Shown: piece after piece, positions 9,079 through 17,522 of the stretch | How the letters are laid out: every line of letters starts with the position of its first letter | How positions within the stretch are numbered: position 1 is the first letter of the stretch | Assembly (NCBI RefSeq): GCF_900169785.1 | Contig: NZ_FWER01000002.1 | Location: 198,225-262,224, forward strand | Length of the DNA: 64,000 bases | Origin: Rhizobium sullae | GTDB taxonomy: Bacteria > Pseudomonadota > Alphaproteobacteria > Rhizobiales > Rhizobiaceae | Direction: 5' to 3' | Position numbers and translations under genes: made by a program | Notes under the pieces: generated by a model | The model's database searches: none | What the model saw: the letters and a program-made list of their open reading frames with translations, nothing else | Told to the model about the DNA's origin: nothing

Positions 9079-9221
9079 GAAAAGTGCTCCGGAACTTTGC
9101 CGTTCCGCCTCCCGGCCTGCGCAAAACGCACTGAGGCACATATGGGAACCGGACGTTCGAGGGGCGAGGCCACGACAGCCGCGCAATGGATCAAAAATGG
9201 GAATTTTAGGAAGTTTTGCGC

Positions 9222-9287
9222 TCAGGAGCGCGAGATCGCCACGCTTGGTATCACGGCTGGAAGGCGCGTAAGCATCAGAATATTCAT
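9222..9287 (-). CDS. possible leader peptide ORF upstream of the ABC exporter
   Basis: A 21-codon ORF starts MNILMLTRLPAVIPS and ends at TGA 9222-9224. It is preceded by GGGAGGGCC at 5-13 bases before the ATG, a stronger ribosome-binding site than that of the exporter itself. It lies 144 bases before the exporter start in the same orientation. Nothing else recognisable fills the 370-base gap between the exporter and trmL. It may be an upstream regulatory ORF, or chance; no homologue is known to me. Confidence 0.3.
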   Translation of the reverse strand: MNILMLTRLPAVIPSVAISRS

Positions 9288-9460
9288 GTCGGCCCTCCCT
9301 AGCTGGCGATTGAAGATGCGCACCAATAACGCGAAAATTGCGAAATTTCCAGTCCAAAATCGGCGGAAATTGAACAATTCAGGGCCAAGATGCGTCCTGT
9401 TGCACCGAAATCACAGTTGATCTAGGTCTCTTTGCCTTAAGCAGCAAAATGGTATTTCGG

Positions 9461-9922
9461 ATGACCGATCTCAGACTGGCGCTCTATCAGCCCGACATCC
9501 CCGGCAATACCGGCACGATCCTGCGTCTCGCCGCCTGTCTCGGAATTGCCGTCGACATCATCGAGCCCGCCGGCTTCGACATTTCCGACCGCAACCTGAA
9601 ACGCGCCGGCATGGACTATATCGCAGCCGTCGCGCTCACCCGTCATGTCAGTTGGGATCGCTTCGAGGAATGGCGGGCTCCGACGGGCCGCCGCATCGTG
9701 CTTGCCTCCACCAAGGCATCGGGCCGGTACACGGACTTCGCATTCCGACCGGACGACATTTTGCTGTTCGGCCGCGAAAGCGCGGGCGTTCCGGACCATG
9801 TTCACGAAAAAGCCGACGGGCGTATTCTGATCCCGATGGTCGAAGGCCAGCGGTCGATCAATGTCGCGGTCTCCGCCGCGATGATCGCCGGCGAGGCCAT
9901 ACGCCAGACCGTCTGGCGTTGA
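9461..9922 (+). CDS. trmL: tRNA (cytidine(34)-2'-O)-methyltransferase, SPOUT family
   Basis: Methylates the wobble ribose of tRNA-Leu species using S-adenosylmethionine. The 153-residue protein starts MTDLRLALYQPDIPGNTGTI, carrying the PxIPxNTG motif 1 of SPOUT enzymes. LLFGRESAGVP (motif 2) and IPMVEGQRSINVAVSAAM (motif 3) form the knotted cofactor site. An ATG four codons upstream (9449) is an alternative start; I prefer 9461 because the family usually begins just before the RLALYQP strand. It stands alone between the exporter and the Na/Pi gene. Confidence 0.9.
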   Translation: MTDLRLALYQPDIPGNTGTILRLAACLGIAVDIIEPAGFDISDRNLKRAGMDYIAAVALTRHVSWDRFEEWRAPTGRRIVLASTKASGRYTDFAFRPDDILLFGRESAGVPDHVHEKADGRILIPMVEGQRSINVAVSAAMIAGEAIRQTVWR

Positions 9923-10126
9923 TTTCGTCTCCGAGCGGCCGCGCGAAGCCTCGCCAAGATATGTCGCGAACGACGTTGTGATATCCCGAAACAGGCGTAT
10001 TATATTTAGCCGGACAATCAAAGAAGCCAGAATCCAGGCCGCGATTTCAAAGAGATGGCAATGCGCTGAACGTCAGATTGCACAGCATTGCGCCGGCCGC
10101 GAACGAGAAGAAAAGACCCGCAGAGC

Positions 10127-11773
10127 ATGAAATCCACGATCGTCATGATAAACCTGTTCGGCGCAGTAGCCCTGTTGCTGTTCGGTCTCGCGCAGGTGAA
10201 GGATGGCGTATCGCGGGCCTTCGGTGCACGGCTGCGGACGGGTCTTGCGACAGGCACGCGCGGCGGATTGCGCTCCTTCATTTCGGGCTTCGTCGCGACG
10301 CTGGCATTGCAAAGCTCCACGGCGACGGCGCTGATGGTCGCCTCCTTCGTCGAGCGCGAACTGGTGAAGCCGCGCATGGCGCAGATCGTCTTGCTCGGCG
10401 CCAATGTCGGCACGGCGGTCACGGCCTGGATCGTCGCGACCGGCATCGAGTGGCTGTCGCCGCTCGTCATCCTCGCGGGTATCATCCTCTATCGTAGCGG
10501 CTCGACCGCACGCCAGGGCGGCGGCACCGCCCTGATCGGCATCGGTCTCATGCTCCTGTCGCTGCACCTCCTGAGCGGCGCAACCGAGCCGATGCGCCAA
10601 TCTCCTGCCCTCGCCGCCTTCATCGGCCTGCTCGACAACGCCTGGCTGGTGGCGCTTGCCTTTTCCGCCGGCATTGCCTTCATCTCCTCGTCGAGCCTCG
10701 CCGCCGTGGTGCTGATCCTTTCGTTGGCGTCAACCGGTATTCTTTCGGCCGGCCTCGTGATCGTGCTCGTTCTGGGCGCCAATCTTGGCGGCGCAATTCC
10801 GCCGGTTGTCGCTTCGCTTGCGGGGCCTGCCTCCGCAAAACGCGTTGCGCTGGGCAACCTGATCGTGCGCGCCACCGGCTGCGTGATCGCGCTGCCGCTT
10901 GCCGGCTATGGAGCTGAACTTCTGGAAATGCTGCCGCTTGCGCCCACCAAGCTGCCGGTCGACGCGCATCTCGGCTTTAACCTGATCCTCGCTGCTCTCG
11001 CCTGGCCGTTCTCGCGCCTCTTGTCGCAGCTGATGCTGCGCCTCGTTCCGGAGGAAACACAGACCGATAATGCGCCGAAATATCTCGACCAGCACGAGTT
11101 GTCGACGCCCGTCGTGGCGCTTGCGAGCGCCACTCGCGAAGTCCTCGGTGTCGGTGACATCATCGAACGTATGCTGATGCGCGCCTCTGACGCCTTCGAG
11201 CAGAACGACCTGACGAAGCTCAAGGAAATTCCCACGCTCGAAAAGCGGGTCGACAGCCTGCAGCAGGAAGTGAAGGTCTACCTTTCCAAGCTCGGTCGCA
11301 AGGGCCTGAGCGAGGAGAACGGCCGCCACTCGATCGTCATCATTGACTACGCCATCAACCTCGAGCATATCGGCGACATCATCGAAAAGGGCCTGCTGCC
11401 GCAGATAGGCAAGAAGGCTTCGCTCGGCCTGCGGTTCTCCGACGACGGCTACCAGGAGCTCAAGAAGCTCTTCCATCTGACGATCGACAACCTGCGGATC
11501 GCACAAACGATCTTCGTGACGCGCGACTTCAATCTCGCCAAGCAGATGATGGAAGTGAAGGTCGAGGTGCGCAGGATGGAGAAGCAATCCGCCGAACGCC
11601 ACCTTGAACGCCTGCGCGAGGGCTACGCCGACAGTCTGCAGACGAGCTCGCTACATCTCGACATGCTGCGCGACCTGAAGCGCATCAACGCCCACATTGT
11701 CTCGGTGGCGCACCCGATCCTCGACGAGAGCGGATTGCTCATCGAGAGCCGGCTGCGCACGCCTGTGGAGTGA
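10127..11773 (+). CDS. Na+/phosphate cotransporter family protein with PhoU-like C-terminal domain
   Basis: A 548-residue inner-membrane protein of the NptA/YjbB type. Residues 1-310 hold two inverted Na/Pi_cotrans repeats with the signature QSSTATALMVASF and the second repeat SSSSLAAVVLILSLAS. Residues ~340-540 form a helical PhoU-like domain (several conserved helices including SIVIIDYAINLEHIGDIIEKG). Such proteins move phosphate with sodium and can act in export. The ORF is open to 10088, but MKSTIVMINLFGAVALLLFGLAQ at 10127 is the typical start. The gene downstream converges 3 bases away. Confidence 0.88.
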   Translation: MKSTIVMINLFGAVALLLFGLAQVKDGVSRAFGARLRTGLATGTRGGLRSFISGFVATLALQSSTATALMVASFVERELVKPRMAQIVLLGANVGTAVTAWIVATGIEWLSPLVILAGIILYRSGSTARQGGGTALIGIGLMLLSLHLLSGATEPMRQSPALAAFIGLLDNAWLVALAFSAGIAFISSSSLAAVVLILSLASTGILSAGLVIVLVLGANLGGAIPPVVASLAGPASAKRVALGNLIVRATGCVIALPLAGYGAELLEMLPLAPTKLPVDAHLGFNLILAALAWPFSRLLSQLMLRLVPEETQTDNAPKYLDQHELSTPVVALASATREVLGVGDIIERMLMRASDAFEQNDLTKLKEIPTLEKRVDSLQQEVKVYLSKLGRKGLSEENGRHSIVIIDYAINLEHIGDIIEKGLLPQIGKKASLGLRFSDDGYQELKKLFHLTIDNLRIAQTIFVTRDFNLAKQMMEVKVEVRRMEKQSAERHLERLREGYADSLQTSSLHLDMLRDLKRINAHIVSVAHPILDESGLLIESRLRTPVE

Positions 11774-11776
11774 CGG

Positions 11777-12037
11777 TCAGTCGGCGGAAGGAAGCCGGCG
11801 CATGGTGAATTCGATCTGGTCGTTGTCGAGCTGCCGCCAGCTTTCCACTTCGGTCCAGTAGGCCGCCTTCGGGTATTCGGCGAACCATTCGCGCGCCTTG
11901 GCCCGCGCGTCGAGCAGGCCAAGGCGGTATGTCTGGCGTACGAAATGGTCGCCCTTCCGGGCAGTGCCTTCCGCCCGATGCCGTTCGATCCTTCGCTTCA
12001 AGCCGTCAAACGACGGAGGTCCCGGGATTTTAGTCAT
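11777..12037 (-). CDS. conserved hypothetical small protein
   Basis: An 86-residue protein, MTKIPGPPSFDGLKRR..., rich in Arg, Trp and Glu, with no signal peptide or membrane helix. I do not recognise the family. The start is supported by GAGGTAGG 5-12 bases upstream. A much longer open frame runs through it to 12745 but is antisense to hemF and is not credible. It is divergent from hemF; a perfect palindrome sits in the shared intergenic region. Confidence 0.65.
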   Translation of the reverse strand: MTKIPGPPSFDGLKRRIERHRAEGTARKGDHFVRQTYRLGLLDARAKAREWFAEYPKAAYWTEVESWRQLDNDQIEFTMRRLPSAD

Positions 12038-12065
12038 GAAACCTACCTCTGACCGAAAAGGTAGT

Positions 12066-12080
12066 ATTGAAAATTTCAAT
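12066..12080. promoter_or_regulatory. 15-base palindrome between the hypothetical gene and hemF
   Basis: ATTGAAA-A-TTTCAAT is a perfect 7-1-7 inverted repeat 28 bases upstream of the minus-strand gene and 125 bases before hemF. It is AT-rich in a GC-rich genome. It resembles a dimeric repressor site; the cognate regulator is not known. Confidence 0.4.
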
Positions 12081-12205
12081 TTGCGAGTCGAATCTTTGCC
12101 GCCTCGACTGCGTCCTTCCGCCCGCTGGCAAGCCACCGATGCACCTGATACCACGAAGCCATAATTAGCGATGATCGAGTCGTGTTGTGTTGTAATGTGG
12201 GGGTA

Positions 12206-13123
12206 ATGATGGAACGACCAGACCTGCCGGTCGGCCTGCCGGACGATATCGAAGACAAGAAAACCGCCGCCCGCACGTGGTTCGAAGGCTTGCGCGATAC
12301 GATCTGCGCCTCCTTCGAAGCTCTGGAAGACGAGTTGACCGGCCCGCTTTCGGATCAGCAGCCAGGCCGTTTCGTCGGCAACGAATGGTCGCGTGAAAAT
12401 GGTGCCGGCGGTGGGGGCTGCATGTCGATGATGCATGGCCGCGTCTTCGAAAAGGTCGGCGTGCATACCTCCACCGTCTACGGCGAATTCGCGCCCGATC
12501 TTCGTGCCCAGATGCCGGGCGCCAGCGAAGACCCGCGCTTCTGGGCCTCGGGGATTTCGCTGATCGCCCATCCGGTGAACCCCAACGTGCCCACAGTGCA
12601 CATGAACACCCGCATGGTCGTCACCTCCAGCCGCTGGTTCGGTGGCGGTGCGGACCTGACGCCGGTGCTCGACCGGCGCCGTACGCAGGAAGACGACGAC
12701 AGCCGCCTCTTCCACAAGGCGATGGAAATCGCCTGCCGCAGCCATTCAGGCGTCGCAGACTACGGTGCTTACAAGAAATGGTGCGACGAGTACTTCTTCT
12801 TGAAGCATCGCAACGAGCCGCGCGGCATCGGCGGCATCTTCTACGACTGGCTGCATTCGAGCGAGGAAGCTGGCGGCTGGGAGGCCGATTTTGCATTCAC
12901 GCGCGATGTCGGCCGGGCCTTCGCCATGGTCTATCCGAAAATCGTCCGCTCCAACTTCAACAAGGAATGGACGGAGGCGGACCGTGACGAGCAATTGATC
13001 AGGCGCGGGCGCTATGTCGAGTTCAATTTGCTCTACGATCGCGGTACAATTTTCGGACTGAAGACAGGTGGCAATATCGAGTCAATTCTCTCATCGATGC
13101 CGCCGGTCGTCCGGTGGCCATGA
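12206..13123 (+). CDS. hemF: oxygen-dependent coproporphyrinogen III oxidase
   Basis: Oxidatively decarboxylates coproporphyrinogen III to protoporphyrinogen IX in heme synthesis. The 305-residue protein has the HemF signatures [20 protein letters not shown] (N-terminal), the active-site stretch [21 protein letters not shown], and C-terminal [19 protein letters not shown]. The start is the ATG at 12206 or the next codon but one (12209); a GTGGGGG run precedes both. The size and all signatures fit an intact enzyme. The promoter region is shared with the divergent 86-residue gene. Confidence 0.96.
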   Translation: MMERPDLPVGLPDDIEDKKTAARTWFEGLRDTICASFEALEDELTGPLSDQQPGRFVGNEWSRENGAGGGGCMSMMHGRVFEKVGVHTSTVYGEFAPDLRAQMPGASEDPRFWASGISLIAHPVNPNVPTVHMNTRMVVTSSRWFGGGADLTPVLDRRRTQEDDDSRLFHKAMEIACRSHSGVADYGAYKKWCDEYFFLKHRNEPRGIGGIFYDWLHSSEEAGGWEADFAFTRDVGRAFAMVYPKIVRSNFNKEWTEADRDEQLIRRGRYVEFNLLYDRGTIFGLKTGGNIESILSSMPPVVRWP

Positions 13124-13141
13124 CCGTACGACAGCGTACGG
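13124..13141 (+). terminator. hairpin directly after hemF
   Basis: CCGTACG-acag-CGTACGG starts immediately after the hemF stop. It is followed by GTAAAAAT rather than a U tract, so its function as a terminator is uncertain. Confidence 0.35.
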
Positions 13142-13239
13142 GTAAAAATACATTACATGGCCTTCAAGAAGCGTGAGCGTGCGCTAAACTAACGTGCTAA
13201 ACTGAGCTTGTGTTGCCTAACAATCGGAGGAGGATTGTC

Positions 13240-13521
13240 ATGATGATACAGAGCGGTTCGCCGGCGCCTTCGGATGTTCGGGAGGCATCCCGTGCAATCG
13301 ATACCCCGGACTTCCTGAACCGCATCGCCGAAGAAATGCGAGCAACGAGCGGCTCCGATCTGCCCCTGTCCTGCTTCATCGAACAGGTGAAGTTGCAGCT
13401 CGCTGCCGGAAAATCGCCCGAAGAACTGCGGGGACAGGCACGAGAAAGTGCAAATTCGAATGCCCCGTACCAGTCGTCCGAGTGCTTCCGTGCTTGGGCG
13501 ATGCCGGAATATCGCAGGTGA
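13240..13521 (+). CDS. hypothetical protein, 93 residues
   Basis: Starts MMIQSGSPAPSDVREASRAI with a strong GGAGGAGG ribosome-binding site, the main reason to call it a gene. Soluble, with two Cys (LPLSCFIEQ and SSECFRAW) and no recognisable domain. It ends at TGA 13519-13521, just before a strong hairpin, which suggests a monocistronic unit between hemF and the DUF1059 gene. An in-frame start ten codons earlier is possible but lacks the binding site. Function unknown. Confidence 0.6.
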   Translation: MMIQSGSPAPSDVREASRAIDTPDFLNRIAEEMRATSGSDLPLSCFIEQVKLQLAAGKSPEELRGQARESANSNAPYQSSECFRAWAMPEYRR

Positions 13522-13525
13522 CTTG

Positions 13526-13550
13526 CCGGCCGATGTGCATCATCGGCCGG
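13526..13550 (+). terminator. hairpin after the 93-residue gene
   Basis: Perfect 10-base stem CCGGCCGATG / CATCGGCCGG with a 5-base loop, 4 bases after the stop. There is no clear U tract (AACCTTCTCC follows), so it may act as a 3' stabiliser or a weak terminator. Confidence 0.5.
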
Positions 13551-13633
13551 AACCTTCTCCCCGTTTAGCACATTGAAGAGAAACGCGTGTCAGCGCGATT
13601 ATTCCGTCATGTTCCGGACAAAGGAGTTAGACA

Positions 13634-13819
13634 ATGCGACTTTTCGAATGCGGTACGCTCGTACCGGGCTGCGCTTGGCATACACGCGCCGATGAAGACG
13701 CCGAGGTCGTCCGCCGCGTGGTCGAGCATTTGAAGTCCGCCCATGGTGAAACGGTCATTCGCGAGAACATGATCGACAACATCAAGGCCCGCATCCGCGA
13801 CGAAGCGACCGCGGCCTGA
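13634..13819 (+). CDS. DUF1059 small protein
   Basis: A 61-residue protein: MRLFECGTLVPGCAWHTRAD, then a helical region ending NIKARIRDEATAA. The pattern C-x6-C-x3-H near the N terminus and the short size match DUF1059, a widespread family of unknown function. The start is set by AAGGAG 8-13 bases upstream. It converges on cca with no gap (stop at 13819, cca ends at 13820). Confidence 0.75.
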   Translation: MRLFECGTLVPGCAWHTRADEDAEVVRRVVEHLKSAHGETVIRENMIDNIKARIRDEATAA

Positions 13820-15073
13820 TCACTTCGAAAGTTCATTCAGCCGGGCGAGCAGCGCCGCCCGGTCGGCGGCAAAATTCTCGTCCACCCATTGGCTCTCGAG
13901 TTTCGCAAGCGTCTCGCCGACACGTGGACCTGCCGGGATTCCGGTGGAAATGACATCGCCGCCGCCGATCGGAAATTTCGGCTTCCTCCACGCGAGTGCC
14001 TGGGCCAGCAGCTTGCCGAGCCTGGCCGATCGGCTCATCTCCTCCATATTGCCTTCCGCCTTGCCGCGGGCAACGGCGAGCGCGAGCTTCAGGCGCGTGG
14101 CGATGCCTTCAGCTCCGTTGCGATAGAGCAGCCGGTCGAAGGCCGCGGCAGACATTTCGTCATCGACCGGGCGGGCCGCCGCCCAGGCCCTGAAATAGGC
14201 CGCTTCGGCATTCGAAAATCTCAGGCGGACTGCCATCCTCTCCAGCCGTTCGGCATCGGGCGGAACGATCGAAGCAAGCCGCAGGAGCGGGTCGGGCTTC
14301 CAGCTGAGCGCCTTTTCTGTCGCAACCAACGCCGGAATGGCGTCTATGCCCCATTTCTCGGTCTCCGGCAGAACCTCGCTGAGCACCGCGACCTGCCGCA
14401 TCCAGAGCAGCGCCCTGCCCGGGTCTTCGGCAGCAAGCAGCTTGCGAAGTTCGGACCAGACCCTTTCGGATGAAAGGGTGCTGAGTTTCGAGCGTGCCGC
14501 CGAACAGGCCCGCAGTCCTTCCGCGTCAGGCCGGCCGGAGCCGTAATGAGCAAAAAAGCGGAAGAACCGCAGGATGCGCAGATAGTCTTCGGCGATCCGC
14601 GCGGTCGCATCGCCGATGAAACGGATATTGCGTTTCTCGATATCGGCAAGCCCGCCGACGAGATCGACCACTTCGCCCTTGGAATTCATGTAAAGCGCAT
14701 TGATCGTAAAGTCGCGTCGCTCCGCATCCGCCTGCCAATTAGTACTGAAGGCGACCTTGGCGCGGCGCCCGTCAGTTTCGACGTCGGTGCGCAGCGTCGT
14801 CACTTCGAACGGCTTTCCTTCGATCACGAGCGTCACCGTGCCATGCTCGACGCCGGTCGGGATCGCCTTGATGCCGTCTGCTTTCGCCCGTTGCGTCACG
14901 GTGTCCGGCGTCAGCGTCGTCGCGACGTCGATATCGCTGACCGGGATCCCCATCAGGCTGTTGCGCACGGCGCCGCCTACGACGCGCCCTTCGCCGCCGT
15001 CCGCATTCAAGAGCGCGAAGACGCGCTGAAGGCGGAGATCTTGGAACCATGCTTCATCAGCAAGGCTGGTCAT
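13820..15073 (-). CDS. cca: CCA-adding tRNA nucleotidyltransferase / poly(A) polymerase family
   Basis: A 417-residue class II nucleotidyltransferase. The N-terminal head domain has GGAVRNSLMG followed by SDIDVATTLTP, giving the GG and DxD metal-binding motifs. RRDFTINALY and the later RFIGDATARIAEDYLRILRFFRF are the conserved body motifs. It probably adds or repairs the 3' CCA of tRNA, although poly(A) polymerase activity cannot be excluded from motifs. Its ATG overlaps the stop of the upstream NUDIX gene by 4 bases, making a three-gene operon DUF1285-NUDIX-cca. Confidence 0.9.
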   Translation of the reverse strand: MTSLADEAWFQDLRLQRVFALLNADGGEGRVVGGAVRNSLMGIPVSDIDVATTLTPDTVTQRAKADGIKAIPTGVEHGTVTLVIEGKPFEVTTLRTDVETDGRRAKVAFSTNWQADAERRDFTINALYMNSKGEVVDLVGGLADIEKRNIRFIGDATARIAEDYLRILRFFRFFAHYGSGRPDAEGLRACSAARSKLSTLSSERVWSELRKLLAAEDPGRALLWMRQVAVLSEVLPETEKWGIDAIPALVATEKALSWKPDPLLRLASIVPPDAERLERMAVRLRFSNAEAAYFRAWAAARPVDDEMSAAAFDRLLYRNGAEGIATRLKLALAVARGKAEGNMEEMSRSARLGKLLAQALAWRKPKFPIGGGDVISTGIPAGPRVGETLAKLESQWVDENFAADRAALLARLNELSK

Positions 15074-15720
15074 ACATAAAGCCTCTCGTAAAGGGTGCGA
15101 ACAATGCCCGCGGTGATGCCCCAGATCATCCAGCTTTCATAGGGCATGCGGTAAAAATGCCGGTCGATGCCTTCGACAACGCGCCTGTCGCGGGTGTGGT
15201 TGTCCGGATTCATCAGGAACGATAGCGGCACCTCGAAGACATCGTCGACTTCTCGCGGATTGAGCTTTAGCTCGAAACCCCGCTTAACGATGCCAAGCAC
15301 CGGCGTGATGCGAAAGCCGGTGGCGGCGAGATAATGCGGCAGGCGGCCGACCGTCTCCACGAAGGAGCCGGCAATGCCGATCTCCTCCTGCGTTTCCCGT
15401 AGAGCTGCCATCTCCGGAGAAATGTCCGTAGAGTCGATCGCCCCGCCCGGAAAAGATATCTGCCCGGAATGCTTGCGCAGGTTTGTCGTGCGCTTGGTGA
15501 AGATCACCCGCGCCTGGTCGCCGTCGTCGACCACCGGCACGAGGACCGCGGCGTCGCGTAGACGGAAGCCCTCGACCATCGTGACGATATCCGGATTGAG
15601 GACGTGATCACCGTGATCCCGCCAGGAATGATCGACCGGCCCGCCGCTCTGATTGAGCGCCCGGCGGCGGAATTCGGCGGCGGAATAAAGTGGATAACGC
15701 TGGTTCAGGGTATTGCTCAT
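15070..15720 (-). CDS. NUDIX hydrolase, CoA pyrophosphatase type
   Basis: A 216-residue protein with the CoA-specific extension RTTNLRKHSGQISFPGGA immediately before the NUDIX box (GG...REtqEEIG, residues ~92-115). These enzymes cleave CoA or acyl-CoA to phosphopantetheine derivatives and 3',5'-ADP. The open frame extends to 16227, but MSNTLNQRYPLYS at 15720 gives the family length and overlaps the upstream DUF1285 stop by 4 bases. It is the middle gene of a coupled three-gene operon ending with cca. Confidence 0.88.
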   Translation of the reverse strand: MSNTLNQRYPLYSAAEFRRRALNQSGGPVDHSWRDHGDHVLNPDIVTMVEGFRLRDAAVLVPVVDDGDQARVIFTKRTTNLRKHSGQISFPGGAIDSTDISPEMAALRETQEEIGIAGSFVETVGRLPHYLAATGFRITPVLGIVKRGFELKLNPREVDDVFEVPLSFLMNPDNHTRDRRVVEGIDRHFYRMPYESWMIWGITAGIVRTLYERLYV

Positions 15721-16340
15721 CGGGAAAGCGCATCCAGTTCGTCGGCCGGCATGATGGGAAAGAGCGAACCGCCGGAGCGGACGCAGAACATCTCCTTGCC
15801 CTCCATGTCGGCAATCTCGCCGACGTCCGCCAGCTCGTACATCACGGCACGCGATACTAAGGCCTCGAGACGCCCGCGCACATGCAGATAGGGCTTCAGT
15901 TCGCGGTTTGCGCCATGGATCACGAAACGCAACGGATGCTCCTTGCCGGCTTCGACGACATCGCCGGTATTGGTGCGGAATGTCAGCACCTGCTGACCGC
16001 CGCGATTCGTAGCGATCATCTCGACTGCGACGAACGGCGCGTCGGCGACCTGGATCCCGACTTTTTCCACAGGAGTTACGAGATAGGTCTTTCCGTCCTC
16101 GTCCTTGCGCAGGACGGTCGAAAACAGGCGAACCAAGGGCGCGCGGCCGATCGGCGTTCCCATGTAGAACCAGGTGCCGTCGGCGCGGATTTCCATGTCG
16201 ATATCGCCGCAAAACGGCGGATTCCATTTCTCGACGGGCGGAAGTCCGCGCTTTTTGCCTCCGTCTTCGCCCGCAGCACGCGAAATCAGCGCGGCAAGCC
16301 CTGCGGCATCTTCGCTCGCTCTTATCTCTTGCGCTGCCAT
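15717..16340 (-). CDS. DUF1285 domain-containing protein
   Basis: A 207-residue soluble protein with the DUF1285 core: PPVEKWNPPFCGDIDMEIRA, then GTWFYMGTPIGRAPLVRLFSTVL, then repeated beta-rich segments. Function unknown; the family is often found near CoA NUDIX and cca genes in alphaproteobacteria, as here. The start at 16340 (MAAQEIRASED) was chosen over 16424 because the conserved region and RRMAAQE context fit it. It is the first gene of the operon and is divergent from the moxR-like gene. Confidence 0.85.
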   Translation of the reverse strand: MAAQEIRASEDAAGLAALISRAAGEDGGKKRGLPPVEKWNPPFCGDIDMEIRADGTWFYMGTPIGRAPLVRLFSTVLRKDEDGKTYLVTPVEKVGIQVADAPFVAVEMIATNRGGQQVLTFRTNTGDVVEAGKEHPLRFVIHGANRELKPYLHVRGRLEALVSRAVMYELADVGEIADMEGKEMFCVRSGGSLFPIMPADELDALSR

Positions 16341-16498
16341 TCTTCTGTCCCGGTTTGCTTTTAACGAAAGGGTAGTCACGAGATAGTCATTTGGAACGAA
16401 CTTGTCAGCCCGCAACATCTCCATAACTCTATAGGGTACGGGCCAGAGGCGTAAATCCGCCGATTCGCGACGAATGATTCAGCCGTTGGAGATACCTG

Positions 16499-17509
16499 AT
16501 GGGTATGATGAAGACCGAAGACAGCCTCGATGAACGGGAAGTCATCGCCGCTGCGGAAAAGGCGCTCGCCGATATCGCCCTTATTCGCGAAGAAGTCTCG
16601 AAGGTGATCTTCGGCCAGGAAAGCGTCGTCGAAAACACCCTGCTCGCCGTCCTTTCCGGTGGCCATGCGCTTCTGGTCGGCGTTCCCGGCCTTGCAAAGA
16701 CCAAGCTGGTGACCACGCTCGGAGAAGTGCTGGGCCTCGGCGCCAACCGCATCCAGTTCACGCCGGACCTGATGCCGTCCGACATCTTGGGCTCCGAAGT
16801 GATGGACCAGGACGAGAACGGCCGCCGCTCCTTCCGCTTCGTCAAGGGCCCGGTCTTCGCCCAGCTGTTGATGGCCGACGAGATCAACCGCGCCTCGCCG
16901 CGCACGCAGTCGGCGCTGCTGCAGTCGATGCAGGAGTATCACGTCACCATCGCCGGCCAGCGCTACGACCTGCCGACGCCGTTCCACGTTCTCGCGACCC
17001 AGAACCCGCTGGAGCAGGAAGGTACCTACCCGTTGCCGGAAGCCCAGCTCGACCGCTTCCTGCTGCAGGTGGACGTGCACTATCCGGAGCTTGCCGCCGA
17101 ACGCCAGATCCTGCTGGAAACGACCGGTATCAGCGAAACGAAGCCGCAAGCCGTCCTCGATGCCGGGCGGCTGATGGAAATCCAGAGGCTCATCCGCCAG
17201 ATGCCGGTGAGCGACAAGGTGGTCGACGCGATCCTCGATCTCGTGCGCTCCGCCCGCCCTGGCCAGGGCAACGCCGCGACCGACAAGAATGTCGCCTGGG
17301 GGCCCGGCCCGCGCGCCGGCCAAGCCATGATGCTCTGCGCCCGCGCCCGTGCCCTCTACGAAGGTCGGCTCGCGCCGTCGCTCGATGATATCCATGCGCT
17401 TGCCGAACCCGTTCTCGAACACCGCATGGCGCTCACCTTCGCTGCCCGCGCCGAGGGCATGTCGGTCCGCGATGTCATCGCCGGCCTCGTCAAGCAGGCC
17501 AAAGGATAA
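16499..17509 (+). CDS. MoxR-family AAA+ ATPase
   Basis: A 336-residue MoxR AAA+ ATPase. Walker A is GVPGLAKTKLV (near residue 60), Walker B is LLMADEINRASPR, sensor 1 is VLATQNPLEQEGTYPLPEAQLDRF, and a C-terminal lid follows. MoxR proteins act as chaperone-like remodellers that work with VWA-domain partners. It opens a four-gene operon with DUF58, BatA/DUF4159 and a large membrane protein. GGAG about 9 bases upstream supports the start. The intergenic region with DUF1285 must carry divergent promoters; none is obvious. Confidence 0.93.
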   Translation: MGMMKTEDSLDEREVIAAAEKALADIALIREEVSKVIFGQESVVENTLLAVLSGGHALLVGVPGLAKTKLVTTLGEVLGLGANRIQFTPDLMPSDILGSEVMDQDENGRRSFRFVKGPVFAQLLMADEINRASPRTQSALLQSMQEYHVTIAGQRYDLPTPFHVLATQNPLEQEGTYPLPEAQLDRFLLQVDVHYPELAAERQILLETTGISETKPQAVLDAGRLMEIQRLIRQMPVSDKVVDAILDLVRSARPGQGNAATDKNVAWGPGPRAGQAMMLCARARALYEGRLAPSLDDIHALAEPVLEHRMALTFAARAEGMSVRDVIAGLVKQAKG

Positions 17510-17522
17510 GGAATCCGGACGC

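Noticed and set aside
12182..13123. hemF starting at 12182
   Set aside because: The first eight residues (MLCCNVGV) are not family-like. The ATG at 12206 has a better binding site.
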